DNA of 64,000 bases, from positions 1 through 64,000 of the forward strand of contig JAATGM010000006.1 of NCBI GenBank assembly GCA_015654675.1, written 5' to 3'. The first letter of the stretch is position 1; each line of letters opens with the position of its first letter. This document shows positions 61,775-64,000 of this stretch, piece after piece. The translations under genes and the position numbers were made by a program. The notes below the pieces were generated by a model. The model was not told the origin of the DNA, searched no databases, and worked only from the letters and a program-made list of their open reading frames with translations. This DNA comes from Planctomycetota bacterium. Lineage in GTDB: Bacteria; Planctomycetota; Phycisphaerae; UBA1845; UTPLA1.

Positions 61775-63031
61775 ATGAAGCGGAATACGATTTTTGTTTC
61801 GACGTTTGCGGTGATGGTCTTCGGTGGTTCGCTGGCGTTCGGCCAGCAGTTTCAATTGCTGACCGGCGTGGACGCGCGGCGCTCGCCGGGCACGACGCGG
61901 ACAGTGTTCGCATCGCCGGGCCCGACACTGGCGCCGGGATCATTCAGCGACGGTGATCGGCTGGCCGGCACGAGCGACACGGGCGGGACGGTGAACTGGG
62001 CGGGCAGCGGGACGCCGCAGTATCTGCCGAATCAGTTCGGCTCGCTGAGCTTCATGTATCGGCGCGGATCGCTTTCGGTGAATGCGGGCGGGCTGCGGGC
62101 GCTGCCGATCATGGCGATCGAATATCTGGGCGGGCCGCAACTGGATCTCGACGGCGATCTCGGCAACGGATCGCGCAGTCTGACGCCGGTAAGCGGGCAG
62201 ACACCGGTCGCGATTCCGGGATCGACGAGCTCCGTCGGATTGAGCATTAATCACGCCGGCGGCTCGATCGGGCTGACAAGCTTCGACGCAACGGGCACGA
62301 ACGAGGGCAGCCAGGGGCTGTCGCCGCTCAACGGTGTAACCGTAAACACGCTCGCGGGGACTTCGACCAACGGCGCGGCGGGCGCTGCGATCAATCCGTC
62401 GGTTGATACGCGGAGTGGATCGCTGACCGCGTTTGCGGGCAGCGGCGGGACGCTGACGGGCGTGAGCCAGATTCAGAACCTCGGTTACGAACTGTGGCAG
62501 GACGCGACCGATCCGGCTTCGAGCACGGCCAGCACGCTGGGGACGTGGCAGTATCTCGGTGGACTGCGCGGCTGGCTGATTGAGCGGGATGCGAACGGGA
62601 ACTTCCCGACGCTGGCCGGCCAGGGACTCGGGTCGACGCTGTGGTCCGCGGTGAGCGCAGTCCCGGGCGGGACCTTCAACACAACGCTGCCGGCCGCGCC
62701 GACGACGAGCATCAACGGCGGGACGGCGTTGGACGGCTTCGCCGCGGCCGGGAACGGCGGCCTGGCGCTGGCCGCGTTCGGCGGCGATCTCGGCGCGTAC
62801 CTCGACTCGGTGGTCGTGCCGCTGATCAATCCGAACTCGAACAGTTTTGTCTATCTCGAGAGCGCCGGCTTTGGGATCAGCAACAGTCCCGATCCGGTGT
62901 TCGGCGACTCGATCGGCTACGACGTGGTGCTGATCGCGCAGTCGCCGCCGGTTCCTGAGCCGGTCACGGGTTTGCTGCTGCTGTGCGCCGTCGCCCTGCG
63001 ACGGGCACGGCCGGCGGCCGGGAGTCGCTAA
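61775..63031 (+). CDS. Secreted beta-rich protein with PEP-CTERM tag, paralogue B
   Basis: 418 residues; ATG with GGAGAAGGA upstream. It is homologous to the gene at 60358 from the signal peptide (FGGSLAFGQQFQLLTGVDA) through YLGGPQLDLDGDLGNGSRSL, ATGTNEGSQGL and LALAAFGGDLGAYLDSVVV, to VYLESAGFGISNSPDP. In place of the dockerin module the C-terminus is a PEP-CTERM tag (PVPEPVTGLLLLCAVAL, then an arginine-containing tail). The body was thus duplicated and given a different anchor. The pseudopilin gene starts 3 bases after its stop. Confidence 0.82.
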   Translation: MKRNTIFVSTFAVMVFGGSLAFGQQFQLLTGVDARRSPGTTRTVFASPGPTLAPGSFSDGDRLAGTSDTGGTVNWAGSGTPQYLPNQFGSLSFMYRRGSLSVNAGGLRALPIMAIEYLGGPQLDLDGDLGNGSRSLTPVSGQTPVAIPGSTSSVGLSINHAGGSIGLTSFDATGTNEGSQGLSPLNGVTVNTLAGTSTNGAAGAAINPSVDTRSGSLTAFAGSGGTLTGVSQIQNLGYELWQDATDPASSTASTLGTWQYLGGLRGWLIERDANGNFPTLAGQGLGSTLWSAVSAVPGGTFNTTLPAAPTTSINGGTALDGFAAAGNGGLALAAFGGDLGAYLDSVVVPLINPNSNSFVYLESAGFGISNSPDPVFGDSIGYDVVLIAQSPPVPEPVTGLLLLCAVALRRARPAAGSR

Positions 63032-63034
63032 GCC

Positions 63035-63787
63035 ATGAGATCGCGAAAGGCGTTTACGCTGATCGAACTGCTCGTGTCGATCTCGATCATCGCTTTGTTG
63101 ATCGGGATCCTGCTGCCATCGCTGGCGAGCGGGCGCGAGCGGGCGCGACGCGTAGTGTGCCAGTCGAATCTGCGGCAGATCAACGCGGCGATGTGGAACT
63201 ATTCCGTCGCCGAGGACGGGCACACGCCGGTGATCATGACGCCGATGACGAACGGGACCAACGCGACGACGAATCCCGGTTTCGGACAGTTGACGGTGGC
63301 GGACTCGGCCATCGATCCGTTTGACGCGGATCGGTGGCCGGACGCCATGCCCGCGGTGCTGGCGGCGCATGGCATTGGCGGGGCGGAGAAGGCGTTTGTC
63401 TGCCCGTCGGCGATTGTCGGGTGGCCGAAGTCGGGCGGGAAATTTCGGTTTACGTACCGCGACGCTGGGATGAATCAGATCAACGGCATCCCGAGTGACG
63501 AGGGGACGTACATTCGCGAGACGTTTGGCATGCTGGATGGGCGCAAGCTGGACGTGACGCCGATTCACTTCACCGGGAACCCGGTGGCCGATTCACAGCT
63601 TTATGCGAAGGCGGCCAGCACTCAGGCGCGTGACCTGGTGTTGCGCCAGACCAACGGCGTGCTACTGGGGCCGCACGATGGCGGGATGAATGTCATCACG
63701 CGAAACTTTGATATTGAGTTTCGCAGCCAGGAAAAGGTGAACGAGGAGCTCGGGTCGATTACGGCTGCGGGAGGCGTGCGGTTTTGA
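63035..63787 (+). CDS. Type II secretion pseudopilin-like protein
   Basis: 250 residues with a class III prepilin start, [20 protein letters not shown], cleaved after the basic leader. The globular part has the pseudopilin-family [15 protein letters not shown] and [17 protein letters not shown], the position of the His...Asn-Val signature, without the Asp-Gly-Ser that ends it in the protein at 17602. It is in one operon with the two paralogous surface proteins, 3 bases apart, suggesting they are used together in export or surface assembly. Its 3' end overlaps a partial convergent gene. Confidence 0.85.
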   Translation: MRSRKAFTLIELLVSISIIALLIGILLPSLASGRERARRVVCQSNLRQINAAMWNYSVAEDGHTPVIMTPMTNGTNATTNPGFGQLTVADSAIDPFDADRWPDAMPAVLAAHGIGGAEKAFVCPSAIVGWPKSGGKFRFTYRDAGMNQINGIPSDEGTYIRETFGMLDGRKLDVTPIHFTGNPVADSQLYAKAASTQARDLVLRQTNGVLLGPHDGGMNVITRNFDIEFRSQEKVNEELGSITAAGGVRF

Positions 63788-64000
63788 CGTCGGTCGTCCC
63801 GTATTGGGAGAGGTCTACGGTTTCGACCGCACGGTTCGTTACCGTTGCGGGTCGAGTCGACCAGGCGGCTTCGACGGCGGCCAGGAACGAATCGGCTGGT
63901 TTGGCGGATAAAGCGGCGCCAATTGGGGCGGTGCCGACGGGCGCGGGGGCCGAATGATTCTGTCCGGCGATCGCGCGATCGACGGCGGCCAGGCGGGCCA
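63759..64000 (-). CDS. C-terminal part of a hypothetical protein, partial
   Basis: An open minus-strand frame enters from the right edge and ends at TAA (63761-63759), 29 bases inside the pseudopilin gene. The last 79 residues are Ala/Pro/Thr rich ([18 protein letters not shown] at the edge, [18 protein letters not shown] at the end) and use C-ending codons like other minus-strand genes here. One of the other two minus-strand frames stays open too, so support is modest. No family is recognisable. Confidence 0.4.
   Translation of the reverse strand, partial: ARLAAVDRAIAGQNHSAPAPVGTAPIGAALSAKPADSFLAAVEAAWSTRPATVTNRAVETVDLSQYGTTDVKTARLPQP

Overview
The window is one G+C-rich bacterial chromosome segment, most likely from a planctomycete (Planctomycetota, possibly Phycisphaerae-like). 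Pointers are: nine secreted proteins ending either in a PEP-CTERM tag (5) or a dockerin-like EF-hand pair (4); two type II pseudopilin-like proteins (FTLIELL start); small membrane proteins with CxxCGYxL zinc ribbons; an ECF sigma factor coupled to a receptor Ser/Thr kinase; and a second large kinase-TPR protein. The assignment is inference from gene content, since no rRNA or marker phylogeny is available. I saw no rRNA, tRNA, CRISPR array, prophage or insertion sequence.

Layout. 1-5.9 kb: the end of a glycosyltransferase-like gene, a secreted solenoid protein broken by an in-frame TGA, a dockerin protein, argS and a QueC-like protein. 6-12.4 kb: a PEP-CTERM protein, then a 1670-residue surface protein (beta-helix, 12 thrombospondin type 3 repeats, FG-GAP repeats, propeller, dockerin) flanked by direct repeats derived from the 3' end of a STAS gene. 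12.4-16.1 kb (minus): a four-gene unit of circularly permuted ATP-grasp, alpha-E, transglutaminase and STAS proteins. 16.2-24 kb: zinc-ribbon and other membrane proteins, a pseudopilin, a choice-of-anchor A protein, DUF1579, proline dehydrogenase without its usual partner, and a thioredoxin-like/TPR protein. 24-34.6 kb: a lamin-tail surface protein, ECF sigma plus zinc-finger/kinase, a PEP-CTERM repeat protein, an esterase, an orphan DUF104 antitoxin, an aldo/keto reductase and a zinc-ribbon membrane protein. 35.2-40.3 kb: a structured leader and a PaoABC-type molybdenum hydroxylase operon with an inserted NAD(P)-binding gene. 40.3-44.8 kb (minus): a secreted HExxH protein with a GntR regulator, a lipocalin-like secreted protein and rarA. 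44.9-46.1 kb: an HAF-repeat PEP-CTERM protein. 46-52.8 kb (minus): etfA, nupC, tdk, DUF2442, DUF4160, DUF1015 and two family 2 glycosyltransferases in one tightly spaced directon. 52.9-58 kb (minus): an ECF sigma/anti-sigma/lipoprotein operon and a probable pseudokinase with TPR tail. 58.3-64 kb: an FAH-family hydrolase, two membrane proteins, then two tandem paralogues that differ only in their C-terminal anchor, followed by a pseudopilin and a convergent partial gene.

As a whole the window is dominated by cell-surface construction (exported proteins with alternative anchors, pseudopilins, glycosyltransferases) and by membrane-linked signalling (two sigma/anti-sigma units, two kinases, STAS), with a few housekeeping genes (argS, tdk, nupC, rarA, etfA) between. 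The plus strand is G-rich over C whichever strand is coding, as expected for one replichore arm, except in places such as the molybdenum subunit gene. Many adjacent genes overlap by 4 bases, so operon calls are fairly secure; most functional calls on secreted proteins stop at domain level.
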